DNA of 64,000 nucleotides. Origin: Tanypteryx hageni. Its lineage: Eukaryota; Arthropoda; Insecta; Odonata; Petaluridae. Of this stretch, positions 42,620 to 51,922 are shown one piece after another. The notes under the pieces were generated by a model. That model was not told the DNA's origin. It did not search any database and worked only from the letters and a program-made list of their open reading frames with translations. Position numbers and translations under genes: made by a program. The DNA lies in contig CM054115.1 of the NCBI GenBank assembly GCA_028673005.1, positions 1,674,001-1,738,000 on the forward strand, written 5' to 3'. Numbering within the stretch: position 1 is the stretch's first letter; every line of letters begins with the position of its first letter.

Positions 42620-44206
42620 GTCATTTCACGGATGCCTTAATAGAGGCAGCAAATGCAAGCATTCCGAAATCCTGCTCCCGGCTAAAGCGAGTCCCAGTTC
42701 CATGGTGGAGTGAGGAATGCCATAAGGCGATCCGTGACAAGCGACAGGCTTTTCGGTTATTTCGTAATAACCCCACCGAGGGGAATATGTTGCGGTACCT
42801 GAGATTGAAGGCATTTGCACGCAGGATAATCAGGAAATGTAAGAAGGAATGTTGGAAGAAATATGTATTGACCATTACGAGTTTCACCCCGGTCTCTGAG
42901 GTGTGGGAAAAGGTGAGGAAGATTTCCGGCCGAACTACCTCTTCCACAATTAGTGGGCTTATGGTAGATGGCTCGGTCATTACATCAAAAATTGGAATAG
43001 CAAATGAGCTAGGGTCTCTGTTTGCTAAAGCATCTAGTTCAGAACGCATGTCACCAGTGTTTCTTATGCAGAAATACGAGCTGGAACAGCAGACTCTCAG
43101 ATTTTCCTCTAGGAATGCTGAGAGCTACAATCTGCCTTTCAGTGCATGGGAACTGGAAAATGCTTTGGCGGAGACCCGTGACAGCGCTCCGTGTTTGGAC
43201 ACCATTCACTATGCGATGATACGTCACCTAAATCCCCCTGAGAAAGAATATTTGCTAAAGATGTACAACCGAATCTGGGTAGAAGGCATCTACCCCACGC
43301 ATTGGAGAGAGGCCATTGTAGTGCCACTGCTTAAGTCAGGGAAAGATAAGAAACTGCCTGAGAGTTACCGACCGGTATCGCTCACTAGTTGCCTCTCCAA
43401 ACTTATGGAACGAATGGTCAATAGGCATCTGGTTTGGTTTTTGGAATCAAACGGCCTATTGACCAACATTCAGTGTGGTTTTCGTCGCCACCGTTCCACC
43501 ACCGATCATCTGGTGAGATTGGAGAGAGCTGTGTGCGATGCGTTTATCAGGAAGCATCACCTCATTGCAGTTTTCTTTGATATTGCCCGGGCTTACGACA
43601 CCACGTGGAGATTCGGTATACTCCGTACATTGCATTCTTGGGGGTTAAGGGGTAACTTACTCATATTTATCAAGAGCTTCTTATGGGAACGTTACTTCAG
43701 GGTGCGTATCGGGAGCGAAACTTCTCGAACGTTCCTTCAGGAGAATGGTGTTCCACAGGGGTCTATTTTGAGTGTAACCTTGTTTGCCATTGCCATAAAT
43801 GGAATGGCCCAATATATTAGGTCTCCAGTAGAGGGAAGCCTCTACGTGGATGACCTGGCCATATATAGCAGTTCGCAAAATGTGGTAGCGGTTGAACGCC
43901 AGCTTCAGCTGACGATTAACCGCCTTAACGAGTGGGCCACAAACAATGGATTTACATTCTCAGCGAACAAGACAGTATGCGTCCACTTCTGTCGTATTCG
44001 CGGCCTCCACCCGGAACCAGCGCTGTCACTAGCAGGAACCGAGCTTCCATTTGTTGAAACAGCACCATTTTTGGGTGTTCTGTTGGATCATAAGCTTACA
44101 TGGCGTCCTCATATGAAGAGGCTGAAGGCAAGCTGCCAAACCTCCTTGAACCTCTTGCGCATTCTCAGCCATAAATCATGGGATGCAGATCGGACAGTCT
44201 TACTAA
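42523..44206 (+). pseudogene. LINE B ORF2, reverse transcriptase (5' of insertion)
   Basis: About 560 residues in one open frame. RT landmarks: VPWWSEECHKAIRDKRQ, HWREAIVVPLLKSGKDKKLP, SYRPVSLTSCLSKLMERMV, FRRHRSTTDHLV, motif A IAVFFDIARAYDTTWR (catalytic Asp), motif B NGVPQGSILSVTLFAIAING, motif C SLYVDDLAIYSSS (catalytic DD), FSANKTVCVHF and LGVLLDHKLTW. The palm is intact. The frame is broken just after DADRTVLL by the inserted element; the LINE codons resume at 47623. Confidence 0.92.
44204..44206. repeat. 3-bp target duplication (TAA) of the nested element
   Basis: TAA here and at 47620-47622. Removing 44207-47622 restores an uninterrupted LINE reading frame (LLRLYQSLV), which confirms the boundaries. 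Confidence 0.85.
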
Positions 44207-44407
44207 CAAGGGGACCTTACGACATGTTGGTCGCCGATTTGATTGAAACTTGGTGAGCATGTAGTACCTCCTTAGAGATGAAAAATGCCAAAGCAAGACG
44301 ATGCACCTCTCAAGCATTCGCGAGATATTCGCGATCAAAGTTGGCGAGCGATCTAGTGTTCCAATGTAAATCTTACTATGACACCAAAGGTCAACAGAAG
44401 GCGGTGG

Positions 44408-44477
44408 CCTATGTGGTTAAATCCTCGGTTACGGAAGCGAGGGACGGCATTTCGATCCCAGCGCGGGTATTTTTTTA
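44408..44477 (+). repeat. tRNA-like sequence in left arm
   Basis: A box TGGCCTATGTGG and a B box-like TTTCGATCCC with a following run of T (T7) in tRNA-gene order. The anticodon region reads like CTCGGTTACGGAAGCGAG, a stem-loop (CTCG/CGAG). The copy in the right arm has a better B box (AGTTCGATCCC). Pol III promoter activity is inference. Confidence 0.5.
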
Positions 44478-44630
44478 AAAATTTTTATATTTGATTTTTC
44501 ATGTTTTTCATTTTTTTGGGTTTTACAATTTGCTGGAAGTTTATTTGATTTATAATTACATTTTTGATAATTATGCAAAGCGAAAAAAAATTTCTCACGA
44601 AGTTAAAAAAAAATTATTTGCATCACCATC

Positions 44631-45219
44631 AAAAATTAAATGATAATAACTGCTCATGGTCCGTTTATTACTCATATTCAACACTTTATTTTTACATGAA
44701 ACTAATGTTTCACTGAACATTATGACTGTAGATTTACTAACCAGCAGTTGCTGAAGTCTTTATTTCAATCCCAATTACTGTACTTTATTGAATTTGGATA
44801 TAATTTTTGCTTTAACATTTTATGTGGTTTTGATTTTACAATTAGAAGTTGTTGAATATCTGTTTGATGGATAATTAAATTTACTAACTAATAAAGGTAT
44901 TATAATTATTAGTTAAACCAGACGTACTACAGATCTGTGGTAAGTTTGTTTTGTCATCTGTGAGAACGAGTCTAATGATAAACGAGATACCCTGTGTGAG
45001 GGTTGTGCACGATTCATATGTTTGTTTCGAAATCATTTCATCCTCGAATGTTCTTGTTGTTGTACCACCTGATGGGCAAATGTCGTGGCCATGGTCAGTT
45101 ACACGTCAGCCCTCCATAACTACTCGCAGAGACAGCACGTGAAGCCTTGATTTAACGAAAACATAGTGGAAAGATGTTTAAAAATCTTTCACCAAAGTAA
45201 ATATTTTTTTCTGTAACAC
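44631..45219. other. Centre of the inverted-arm element, no gene seen
   Basis: AT-rich sequence between the arms, with no recognisable transposase or RNA gene. A short open frame (44951-45142) has no recognisable motif. Confidence 0.4.
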
Positions 45220-45286
45220 AGATGCAAATAATTTTTTTTTAATATGGTGGTGATTTCCGGGATTCTACCATGTTGATCCATTTCCT

Positions 45287-45328
45287 GGACAATATTTCGC
45301 CGACGTTCCAGTCGGCTACTTCAGGTCC
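45287..45328 (-). ncRNA. Hammerhead-like motif, core mutated
   Basis: Same layout as 47094-47135 on the opposite strand, but the conserved CTGANGA box reads CTGAAGT, so the last A is lost. Stem II (GCCGAC/GTCGGC), GAAA and the closing GTCC are retained. Expected to be inactive. Confidence 0.45.
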
Positions 45329-45376
45329 GAAGTGTCGGTGCAGATTTTTGGTCGTCTTTATATAGGCAGGTTCCGT

Positions 45377-46813
45377 CTAATCCGGTGCGTTCTGGTTGGT
45401 CGCCGAGTTCGGAGCGCTCTGGTTGGTCGCCGAGTCTGGTGCGTTCAGATTGGCTGATGTTGGGTTGGTCTTACGGAAGACTCTCTTCCAGGTGCTGGAC
45501 AGCGTATAACCATCCTCTCGGTTAAAATTGTATGGCTGTTTTGTAATTTCGATCGCCTCCCTGATGAGTCTCGGGAAATAACGATTTTCTTTTACTAAAA
45601 TCTGTGCGTTGTCGAAGTCGATGTCGCATCCGGGATCGGTCCACGCGTGTTCTGCTATGGCGGAAAGGCGGAGTTTTTTGTTAGCAGTTGCCCTCTGGTG
45701 TTCTTTCAGGTGGCACTTGAGAGATCTCGAGGTTTGACCGATGTATGACTTTCCGCAGCTGCACTTGACTTCGTACACGCCCTCATAGATGTTTTTGGGT
45801 AAGTGGTCTTTGGCGGTGCGGAGGAGGTCAGCTGTCTTCGTCACGCAGTTGAATCTCGTTACCACGTCGTGTTTGGCGAGAATGCGTGCGACCCTCTCCG
45901 AGGTGCCCGCCACGTAAGGTATCATGGCGTATGCCGCAGGTTTCGGCTTGTTTTCCGCTGTGTCCTCGGCGGTCCTTTTCAGGGCCATATCCCGTTTCTG
46001 GTCTTCCTTTTTGATGGTATTGAGTATTAGCTCCCGACGATATCCGTTTCCTTGGAGGGTGGCAAGTAGATGTTTCTTTTCGGACACTATGGAGTCAGCG
46101 TCGGAGATGGAATGCGCCCTGTGGTATAAGGTCTTTATGACGGAGGCTTTTTGCTGCGGATGGTGATGTGAGGTGGCCTTCAGATACTGATCGGTGTGTA
46201 TCTTCTTCTGGTAAACAGCATGTCCCAGACTTCCATCTGGCTTCTTGGTTACTAGGACATCAAGGAAGGGCAGACGCTGGTTCTCTTCTATCTCCATCGT
46301 GAACTGTATGGCGGCATTCTGGTTGTTCAGGTGTTGCAGGAACTTATTTAATTCCTCCATTCCATGGGGTCAAATCGCGAAGGTGTCGTCCACATATCTG
46401 ACAAAGAGTTTTGGTTTCTTGTCGTATGAGTCTATGGCTTTCCGTTCGAATTCTTCCATGAACAGGTTTGCGATGACAGGCGAGAGTGGGGAGCCCATGG
46501 CTGCACCCATGGTCTGCTGGTAAACCTTCCCGTTCCATATGAAGTAGGCGTTGTTCAGGCAGAATTCCACTAGGTCTGGAAAATCTTCTGGAAATCCTTG
46601 ACTTGTGAGCGCTCTGGTGATGTTGACGGCGTCTTTCGTGGGGATATTAGTGAAAAGGGACTCTACGTCAAAGCTGACAAGTAGATCTCCTTCGGTAACC
46701 GTTGCCTTCTGGATAATTTCAATGAAATGCGCCGAATTTCTTACGAAGGTATTAGTTTTTCCCGAATAAGGTTGGAGAGCCCGGGCAAAGTATCTCGCAA
46801 GCTTCTGCGTCGG
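45377..46813 (-). pseudogene. PLE reverse transcriptase plus GIY-YIG endonuclease, one stop
   Basis: RT part (minus strand from 46813): ICAPTQKLARYFARALQPYS, GDLLVSFDVESLFTNIP (motif A Asp), QQTMGAAMGSPLSPVIANLF (motif B), LFVRYVDDTFAI (motif C YVDD). A TGA at 46372-46370 replaces the Trp codon expected in FAIWPHG; otherwise the frame runs on through LPFLDVLVTKK and a linker (SHHHPQQKASVIKTLYHRA). The GIY-YIG domain reads YEVKCSCGKSYIGQTSRSLK with a downstream Arg and HLKEHQRA, AEHAWTD and EAIEITKQPYNFNREDGY. The endonuclease would nick target DNA. N-terminal RT motifs are truncated by the inverted terminal copy. Last codons form a short repeat (SATNQSAPN/SATNQNAPD). Confidence 0.9.
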
Positions 46814-47195
46814 GGCACAGATTTTAGTAAAAGAAAATCGTTATTTCCCGAGACCCATCAGGGAGGCAATCGAAATTACAAAACAGCCATACAATTTTAA
46901 CCGAGAGGACGGTTACACGCTGTCCAGCACCTGGAAGAGAGTCTTCCGTAAGACCAACCCAACATCAGCCAATCCGAACGCACCAGACTCGGCGACCAAT
47001 CAGAGTGCTCCGAACTCGGCGACCAACCAGAACGCACCGGATTAGACGGAACCTGCCTATATAAAGACGACCAAAAATCTGCACCGACACTTCGGACCTG
47101 AAGAAGCCGACTGGAACGTCGGCGAAATATTGTCCAGGAAATGGATCAACACGGCAGAATCCCAGAAATCACCACCATATCAACAGCACGCTGTG
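46808..47195 (+). repeat. Inverted terminal copy (pseudo-LTR) of the PLE
   Basis: Near-identical, in opposite orientation, to 45243-45610. It contains the last codons of the ORF, the TATATAAAGACG stretch (TATA-like, 47058-47069) and the hammerhead-like motif. Differences from the other copy are scattered single bases, including one in the ribozyme core. Confidence 0.85.
47094..47135 (+). ncRNA. Hammerhead-ribozyme-like motif of the PLE
   Basis: Elements in order: GGAC (stem I, 47094-47097), CTGAAGA (47098-47104, fits CUGANGA), stem II GCCGAC/GTCGGC (47106-47111, 47118-47123) capped by TGGAAC, GAAA (47124-47127), a minimal stem III (A-TA-T) and U before GTCC (47132-47135), which closes stem I with GGAC. 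Type I hammerheads with very short stem III are known in PLE terminal repeats. One extra A lies between CTGAAGA and stem II, so activity is uncertain. Confidence 0.5.
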
Positions 47196-47355
47196 GAAGC
47201 CTTCGTACTAATTTTTTTTAACTTTGTGAGAAAATTTTTTTCGCTTTGCATAATTATCGAAAATGTAATTATAAATCAAATAAACTTCCAGAAAATTGTA
47301 AAACCCAAAAAAATGAAAAACATATGAAAAATCAAATATAATAATTTTTTAAAAA

Positions 47356-47428
47356 ATACCCGCGCTGGGATCGAACTGCCGTCCCTTGCTTCCGTAACCG
47401 AGGATTTAACCACATAGGCCACCGCCTT
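47356..47428 (-). repeat. tRNA-like sequence in right arm
   Basis: Inverse copy of 44408-44477. On the minus strand A box TGGCCTATGTGG and B box AGTTCGATCCC. Differences from the left arm copy are few. Confidence 0.55.
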
Positions 47429-47622
47429 CTGTTGACCTTTGGTGTCATAGTAAGGTATACATTGGAACGCTAGATCGCTCGCCAACTTTGATCACGAATA
47501 TCTCGCGAATGCTTGAGAGGTGCATTGTCTTGCTTTGGCATTTTTCATCTCTAAGGAGGTATTACATGCTCACCATGTTTCAACCAAATCGGCGACCAAC
47601 ATGTCGTAAGGTCCCCTTGTAA

Positions 47623-48952
47623 GACTGTATCAATCACTTGTCCGCTCAAGATTGGACTACGGGAGCATTGTGTATGGATCATCTAAACCATCTGTACTAA
47701 AAACTATTGATGTGATTCATCATACAGGGGTTCGCTTGGTGACTGGTGCTTTTCGCACTAGCCCAATACCAAGTGTTCTCTGCGAATCCGGTGAACCATC
47801 ACTGTATATGTGCCGGAAACTGCTAAGTACTCGTTATGTAGCAGCTTTAAGCGCTAACCCAGATCATCCAGCTTACACAGCAGTTTTCGACCATCGATTT
47901 GTGCAGTTATATGATGCCCGTATCCGCTCTGTAAAACCTCTGGCTGTGAGAATGCGTAATGTTTTCGAAGAGATGTCCTTCGAATTCCTCAGACATTAAA
48001 AATGGAGTGCAGCATATCTCCGCCGTGGATGCTGCATCGCCCCAACATCATTACTTCTCTTGCCAAATTACATAGGCCTTGTACTCTGCCTATTGAATAC
48101 TGATGTGACTTCGAGAGACTTTATGCACGGTTTCAGTCATTCACTGCCATATACACGGACGGTTCTAAGCAGGGGGAGCATGTGGGGTGTGCTTTCACCA
48201 TCGGCAAACACTCGTACCGTTTCCGTCTACATCCGCTGTGTGGTATATTCACAGCGGAATTGTATGCTTTATGGGAAGCACTGAGGTTTGCATACTCATA
48301 CCCCAGCAGTGAATATGTCATCTTTACTGACTCACTGTCAGCCTTACATGCAATAGAGTCTTTGTACCCTTCTCACCCTGTGGTTCCGAGGATCCAGTCA
48401 TCCTTGATGGATCTGGATTCCATAGGGATGACGGTAGTTTTTATTTGGGTACCAGGTCACGTCGGTATTCCGGGTAATGAGAGGGCAGACAGGGCAGCAA
48501 AACTGGCTGCGAATGAAGATTTTATAAACCAACTGAAATTTCTTGTTGGGGACATTAAAACATATTTGAAGGAATGTGTCTATCAACAATGGCAAGAAGA
48601 ATGGAATGGAGTTATCGGTAACAAACTGAGGGCAATAAAAAACACGGTACAACCATGGCAGTCCTCCTCCAGGTCGTCCCGACTCAAAGAGGTTGCCATC
48701 GCAAGACTTCGCATAGGTCACTGCTGGTGGACGCACAGTTACCTATTGCGGGCGGAAGAACCCCCAGTTTGCGAGACATGTGATACTGCATTGACAGTGT
48801 CACATGTGTTACAGGACTGTATCCAATTTAGGAATGAGAGAGAGAGGGCATGTATGCCTTCAAACCTCACTCTCTCTCTTGGAGATAATCCAGAAACTAT
48901 AAATAGAACATTGTCATTCCTAAGGGAGTCCAGAATTTTAGCTTTTATTTAA
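47623..48952 (+). pseudogene. LINE B ORF2, post-insertion part with RNase H
   Basis: Resumes with RLYQSLVRSRLDYGSIVYGS and VRLVTGAFRTSPIPSVLCES, a stop at 47999, then from 48137 FTAIYTDGSKQGEHVGCAFT (RNase H, first Asp), GIFTAELYALWEAL (Glu), FTDSLSAL (Asp), VFIWVPGHVGIPGNERADRA (Asp and His region). The C-terminal Cys block is CETCDTALTVSHVLQDC. Ends at TAA 48950-48952. RNase H would remove the RNA strand after first-strand synthesis. A frame change between 48000 and 48140 disrupts the linker. Confidence 0.9.
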
Positions 48953-49351
48953 TTTTAAGTGTTTTTAATCTTTTGACAATGGGATAAGAGGAAGAAAGAT
49001 CCTTTCTCTATCCATTTTTAAAGGTTTTATATTTTACGGGCATAATAGCTCCTTCTAGTGCAGTGAAAAATTTTATACATGTCAGGAGACCCTTATACAG
49101 TCTTGCTGATGTTTTATTCTACAGATTGGGAGAGACCCTTATACATTCTCTTACAATCTGTTTTTAACTTCATTTATTTATCTGTTTTATCTATTTATCT
49201 ATCTGTTTTATCTATCTATTTATTTATTTATTTATATATTTATTGTGTGTCTGGTGCTATGGTTAGTTTGCCACAAATGGGTTGTGGCTAAAAATACATA
49301 TTATGGCGATAATAGCCCAAGAGGCTGATTCGCCTTAAATTACACACACAC
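48953..49351 (+). other. LINE B 3' UTR with hairpin and (AC)n end
   Basis: Includes a simple repeat of ATTT/ATCT units at 49172-49245. Near the end GGCGA(49305)...AGCC, GGCT, TCGCC(49334) fold into a bulged hairpin, followed by TTAAATTACACACACACA directly before the target duplication. Same hairpin-plus-tail layout as LINE A and fragment E. Confidence 0.7.
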
Positions 49352-49364
49352 ATAGTCGTTGCCA
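49352..49364. repeat. Target-site duplication of LINE B, 3' side
   Basis: ATAGTCGTTGCCA, identical to 40016-40028. Confidence 0.9.
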
Positions 49365-49438
49365 AGAACCTTCTATCAAGGAACCAAATTCATGTAAGCA
49401 TCATTATTTCTGTGTCTTACTTTAATATACCAGAGACA

Positions 49439-49450
49439 TCTTTGTAGATG
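49439..49450. repeat. Possible target duplication of LINE C, 5' side
   Basis: TCTTTGTAGATG, identical to 53470-53481. The LINE-like sequence starts immediately after it. Confidence 0.55.
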
Positions 49451-49812
49451 TTGGCTGTGCGTGGCGACCCGTGTCCGAGGGAAGGGGGAACCTAATGGCT
49501 GAGGGGACCTTCCTTGGGGGACAGGAGACCCCAACACTCCACTTTGGCCCTTGCCTCTCCTAGACGGGAGGCCGGGAACTAGCCCATTCCCGGTCAATCG
49601 GCTCCTGGCGGCTGGGGAGCTTGGCAGCCCTTTCAGTGCACGCGAGGTCGGGCGAGTCGTGTACCGACCGTCTTGTTTTTGACAAGAAAATAGGACACGG
49701 CTATATCTCCCGGTAGTCCTGGCGCTCTGTGTCAGTTTGCAGCGCATCGTCCCCTTGTTGGGCTCCGTGGTGGGTGGGAAGCCGGGAGATGAAAAATTAA
49801 ACCTTAAACAAC

Positions 49813-51045
49813 ATGGACAAAAAATCCAAAAACCCTTCAGTATGTTAGGAAGAATCATGCAAAAGACTGCGGGTTGATGATGGCAGTAACACTCCTATAG
49901 AAATAGTAAAAGAAGAACCAAAGTTCTTATTAATAATTGGAATGGAAGATGGGGCTCTCAAGAAAGTCTCACCTTTTGTAGTGCCAAAGTTCATTGATGG
50001 ACTTGTGGGACAGGTAGCCAGCATCAAACGACTTCGATCAGGTTCCCTCCTGGTCAAAGTCAAGACCAACAAACAGGCCAGGAAGCTACTAGACATGACA
50101 AAGTTCTTCGATGTCCCTGTGAAAGTGGAACCACACAGGTCTTTAAACACCTGTGAAGGAGTTATCACTTCCTGGGACCTTGCAGACTGCACCATAGAAG
50201 AGCTGTTAGAAGGTTTTCGCGACCAAAAGGTGGTCGCTGCCCGTCGCCTGAAAACCAGGAGAAATGGCAGCTTAAAGGACTCGAACAGCATTGTCCTAAC
50301 CTTCTCTACGACTTCGCTTCCTACATCCGTCTATGCTGGCTACGAGTCGACCCCTGTAAGGCCATTTATTCCTAGACCTATGAGGTGCTACCGCTGCCAG
50401 AGGTATGGCCACACATCTCCCTCATGCAAAGGAGCGGAACTCTGTGGAAGATGCTCTCTACAGAAGCATGAGGGAGAATGTGCTGAAAAAGACAAATGCG
50501 TCAACTGTAAAGGTGACCATCCTGCTTGGTCTTCCTCTTGCCCTATCTTTAGGGAAAAAAGGGCCCTTCAGGAGATAAAGGTCACCAAGCGGGTTTCCTA
50601 TGGTGAGGCTAGGAAGGAATACAGGATCACTAATCCAATGATGTCTGGCCCTTCCTATGCCAAAATAACCTCCAAGTCCATCATCACCAAGGACGCCGCT
50701 GTACAAACAAACATTTCATCAGTTTGTGGCCCCTGCAAAGGTGTATTTGTATCTTTTAAGCCTCGAAATCCACCTAAGGAAAATGCAGCGCTGGCAAAGA
50801 AACCTCATAAGGCCGTCACTACAAAGGTGTATGACGATAGTGACACATCCTCCGAAAGCTGCTCTTCCCCAAGGAAGGCCAAGCACTTCCTGAAGAAGAA
50901 AAGCCCTCGCGAGTGGGAGGTAGAGGAAGACTTGGTGTCCGATTGCATCATGGACGCCGAACCCTCAGATCTCGCCGCAGGGTATATTAAGTATACAAAG
51001 AAGCCCAAGCAGAAAGGGAAGACGAAAATTAAATTGAAGCGGTGA
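49813..51045 (+). pseudogene. LINE C ORF1, one in-frame stop
   Basis: The probable start is ATG 49813 (MDKKSKNPSVC), followed by TAG at 49846-49848 and then EESCKRLRVDDGSNTPIEIV in the same frame; an annotation from ATG 49942 would miss this. Then KKVSPFVVPKFIDGL, KVEPHRSLNTCEGVITSWDL, RRLKTRRNGSLKDSNS and VRPFIPRPMRCYRC. Three knuckles: CYRCQRYGHTSPSC, CGRCSLQKHEGEC and CVNCKGDHPAWSSSC. A Ser-rich stretch and basic end (KQKGKTKIKLKR) close it. It is a third ORF1 type in the window, clearly diverged from A/B and D. Only the single early stop prevents translation of a 410-residue protein. Confidence 0.9.
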
Positions 51046-51050
51046 TCCCT

Positions 51051-51116
51051 ATGGCTGCAAAAATAATTCAGTGGAACTGTAATGGTTACCGAACGCACTC
51101 CGCCAAGCTGCAACTT
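51051..51116 (+). pseudogene. Stub of ORF2 belonging to the LINE C ORF1 type
   Basis: MAAKIIQWNCNGYRTHSAKL is the beginning of an AP endonuclease, placed six bases after the ORF1 stop as expected. After about 20 codons the sequence changes into the spacer and start of another ORF2. This is direct evidence for a junction between two LINEs. Confidence 0.8.
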
Positions 51117-51149
51117 TGGGGAACAATTTTTTACCTTTTACCTATTTAT

Positions 51150-51893
51150 AAACTTATTTATGTTTTTAATATTGCAATGGAATTGCAATGGATTTTACAG
51201 GCACAAGGAGGAACTTGAGGTCCTAGTATCCAATCTTAAGCCGTCATGTATTTGCTTGCAGGACACACATTTTAAAATCTCTGACGGGAAATATCAAAGG
51301 GTTTAGTATTTTTAGAAATGACGACCATAGTGGCAACAGGGCTATAGGTGGAGTTGCTGTGGCAGTCCGGGAGACCTTATACACCTCCTGGGTTGACCTG
51401 CAGACACCTCTACAAGCTGTTGCGGTGACCGTGGCCACACCGGATGTCATTACCTTCTGTAATGTTTACTTACCTGAATGGGCACCAGTTAACTGCAGAA
51501 GCCTTGAAGACCTTCTCAAACAGCTGCCTAGGCCTTTTGTATTGTTGGGGGACTTCAACGCCCATAACACTTTTTGGGGTGCCTCAATGAATGATGGTAA
51601 CAGAAGGGGTAAGCTTCTGCAAAGATTTTTTAGTGACCACAATCTAATATTGTTAAACTCTGATGAGAAGACCCGTTTTAATAGTTTTAACGGAGATATT
51701 TCCTTCATTGACCTGTTTTTATCCACTGCTAATATAGCCCCATTGTTTAATTTATCTGTTCATGAAGAACTCTGTGGAGCGATCACTTTCCAATTATTAT
51801 TACTAAGCGTAGTAATAATTGTGATTTTACTCGACATGGGAATTGGCTCTTGAAGAAGGCCAATTGGCCAGTTTTTAAAAATAACCTAAAACT
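51150..51893 (+). pseudogene. LINE C second ORF2 start, AP endonuclease
   Basis: Starts FLILQWNCNGFYRHKEELEV, very like LINE A's LFIQWNCNGLYTHREELAI. Catalytic landmarks: CLQDTHFK (the usual Glu of QETHF is Asp here), GGVAVAVRETL, LLGDFNAHNTFWG, FSDHNLILLN, ISFIDLFLSTANI; the final SDHF block is corrupted to GAITF. Frameshifts lie near 51300 and 51775. The QDTHF substitution would probably weaken catalysis, though the copy is already broken. Confidence 0.85.
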
Positions 51894-51922
51894 TTGATCA
51901 CACTCTTGGTGGCATACGTAAT

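Larger units (their letters stand above)
45243..47208 (-). mobile_element. Penelope-like element with inverted terminal copy
   Basis: Coding strand is minus. From 46813 to 45377 it encodes RT and a GIY-YIG domain. The terminal region 45243-45600 (minus) is repeated as an inverted copy at 46808-47195 (plus), joined within the shared phrase CACAGATTTTAGTAAAAG. Such inverted 'pseudo-LTR' arrangement is characteristic of PLEs. The insertion is flanked by TAATTTTTTTT(T)AA on both sides (about 45223-45242 and 47209-47221), a 12-13-bp target duplication in the right arm of the host element. The RT N terminus is missing. Confidence 0.85.
44207..47619. mobile_element. Inverted-arm element with tRNA-like promoters, inserted in LINE B
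   Basis: Begins CAAGGGGACCTTACGACATG and ends with the inverse; arms of about 425 bp (44207-44630 and, interrupted by the PLE, 45220-45242 plus 47209-47619) are inverted copies. Each arm contains a tRNA-like sequence. The 3-bp TAA duplication would fit PIF/Harbinger-like or similar superfamilies with 3-bp targets, but no transposase is present in the 600-bp centre (44631-45219), so superfamily is open. It is non-autonomous as seen. Confidence 0.75.
40029..49351 (+). mobile_element. LINE B: full-span I-type LINE carrying nested insertions
   Basis: Flanked by the 13-bp duplication ATAGTCGTTGCCA. Order: 5' UTR, ORF1, a 24-bp gap, ORF2 (endonuclease, RT, RNase H), 3' UTR with hairpin and an (AC)n end. 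A 3.4-kb element interrupts ORF2 between 44207 and 47619; without it LINE B would be about 5.9 kb. Frameshifts in ORF1 and the endonuclease and the insertion inactivate it. Its ORF2 is a distinct family from that of LINEs A and C. Confidence 0.9.

Noticed and set aside
45287..45328. Second hammerhead as an active ribozyme
   Set aside because: The CTGANGA box is CTGAAGT, which removes a core A, so activity is not expected.
40629..48952. Reverse transcriptase, RNase H and zinc-knuckle frames as host genes
   Set aside because: Their order, target duplications and repeated occurrence in the window identify them as LINE proteins.
49079..49291. 70-residue frame with YLSVLSIYLS repeats
   Set aside because: It reads through the ATTT/ATCT simple repeat in the LINE B 3' UTR.
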